DNA from: JBGPYM01 sp041493205
GTDB lineage: Bacteria > Bacteroidota > Ignavibacteria > UBA10030 > UBA6906
Assembly (NCBI GenBank): GCA_041493205.1
Contig: JBGPYM010000052.1
Span: 1-14,694, forward strand
Direction of reading: 5' to 3'
DNA: 14,694 nt
Shown: one piece after another, positions 14,300 to 14,694 of the stretch
How the letters are laid out: every line of letters starts with the position of its first letter
Position numbering within the stretch: position 1 is the stretch's first letter
The notes under the pieces: generated by a model
Database searches by the model: none
What the model was told of the DNA's origin: nothing
Seen by the model: only the letters and a program-made list of their open reading frames with translations
Position numbers and translations under genes: made by a program

Positions 14300-14342
14300 A
14301 CGGTTCTCGCATTGCCTGAGTCTCACCCTGAGGGAAATCGCT

Positions 14343-14694
14343 ATGAAAATTATTCTCTGTCTCTGCCTCGCATGCGTTCTCTCGGCGTGCGGTGGAGCCG
14401 GTTCGCGCAACGTCAGTTTCCGTGAAACCATACAACCCCTTCTCAGCACGCGCTGCGTTTCCTGCCATGGCACCGACCACCCGCGGGGAAAAATTGTCCT
14501 TGCGTCGTATCAGCAAGTAATGGCAGCGAAGTCCGTCTCCGGCCGCGCTCCGGTCGTGGTGCCGGGAAGCCCGAACGAGAGCAAGCTGTTCATTCTCTGC
14601 GCCACCGATCAGGCGCATTTCCGCATGCCCCCCGACACCTCGGCGGCCGTCCCTCTCGCCAAGGCCGATCTTGAGCATCTCCGCGATTGGATCA
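14343..14694 (+). CDS. c-type cytochrome lipoprotein (partial, right edge)
   Basis: The first 117 codons of an exported lipoprotein: M-K-I-I-L, hydrophobic stretch, then L-S-A-C16 as lipobox. The mature part contains C38-V-S-C41-H42, a CxxCH heme c attachment site, soon after the F-R-E-T-I-Q-P-L-L lead. It also has V-V-V-P-G-S-P-N-E-S-K-L-F and R-M95-P-P, with the Met as likely sixth heme ligand. This order (P-L-L, C-x-x-C-H-G, V-P-G-x-P-x-x-S, M-P-P) is that of the planctomycete-type cytochrome c domain (PSCyt1) found in many environmental bacteria, often joined to further domains; the continuation is outside the window. GAGGG lies about 8 bases before the ATG at 14343. Electron transfer at the periplasmic face is the likely role. 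It is absent from simple gene scans only because it has no stop here. Confidence 0.88.
   Translation, partial: MKIILCLCLACVLSACGGAGSRNVSFRETIQPLLSTRCVSCHGTDHPRGKIVLASYQQVMAAKSVSGRAPVVVPGSPNESKLFILCATDQAHFRMPPDTSAAVPLAKADLEHLRDWI

Noticed and set aside
1..14694. CRISPR arrays, insertion sequences, phage or toxin-antitoxin genes
   Set aside because: No regularly spaced direct repeats, terminal inverted repeats, transposase or integrase motifs were seen on either strand.

Overview
The window is GC-rich chromosomal DNA (roughly 60 % by eye), densely packed with genes, many of which overlap by only a few bases. It contains no insertion sequence, CRISPR array, phage gene or tRNA gene. Three signal-peptide lipoproteins, a c-type cytochrome lipoprotein of planctomycete-cytochrome style and diderm envelope genes suggest a Gram-negative environmental bacterium. 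The tmRNA tag (ADYNYALAA) and the AlkZ-related/LOG/YgfZ gene set would fit the Bacteroidota-Chlorobiota-Ignavibacteria side of the tree. That placement is an inference; no marker gene here proves it.

Left part (1-4022, all minus strand). First comes the 5' three quarters of dapF (lysine/peptidoglycan precursor synthesis), cut by the window edge. Next is ssrA (tmRNA, 801-1171) with a clear sigma70-type promoter and a strong intrinsic terminator. A three-gene operon follows, read in the order ygfZ-like (folate-binding, Fe-S/tRNA modification), AlkZ-related winged-helix protein, LOG-family nucleotide phosphoribohydrolase. Both junctions of this operon are ATGA overlaps, and a good promoter (TTGACT-17-TATCTT) lies upstream.

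Centre (4235-12555, plus strand). A six-gene operon starts about 50 bp from a probable promoter in the divergent intergenic region. In order it encodes a 742-residue lipoprotein of no known family, an inner-membrane-anchored family-5 (peptide/nickel type) solute-binding protein, a secreted SH3-like protein, a DppB-like permease, a DppC-like permease, and one polypeptide holding both ABC ATPase domains (DppD-DppF fusion). The genes abut or overlap, so the products very probably form one envelope complex. The set is a highly diverged Dpp/Opp-type ABC transporter with two extra envelope proteins. The binding protein is tethered by a transmembrane helix, and the ATPase lacks any cysteine and hence the usual Fe-S/oligo_HPY tail. 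This is the best candidate for an undescribed system in the window; substrate and direction of transport cannot be read from sequence.

Right part (12574-14694). A small lipoprotein and an SGNH/GDSL hydrolase with an N-terminal membrane anchor lie on the minus strand, convergent with the ABC operon. Divergently transcribed from them is the start of a c-type cytochrome lipoprotein, cut by the right edge.
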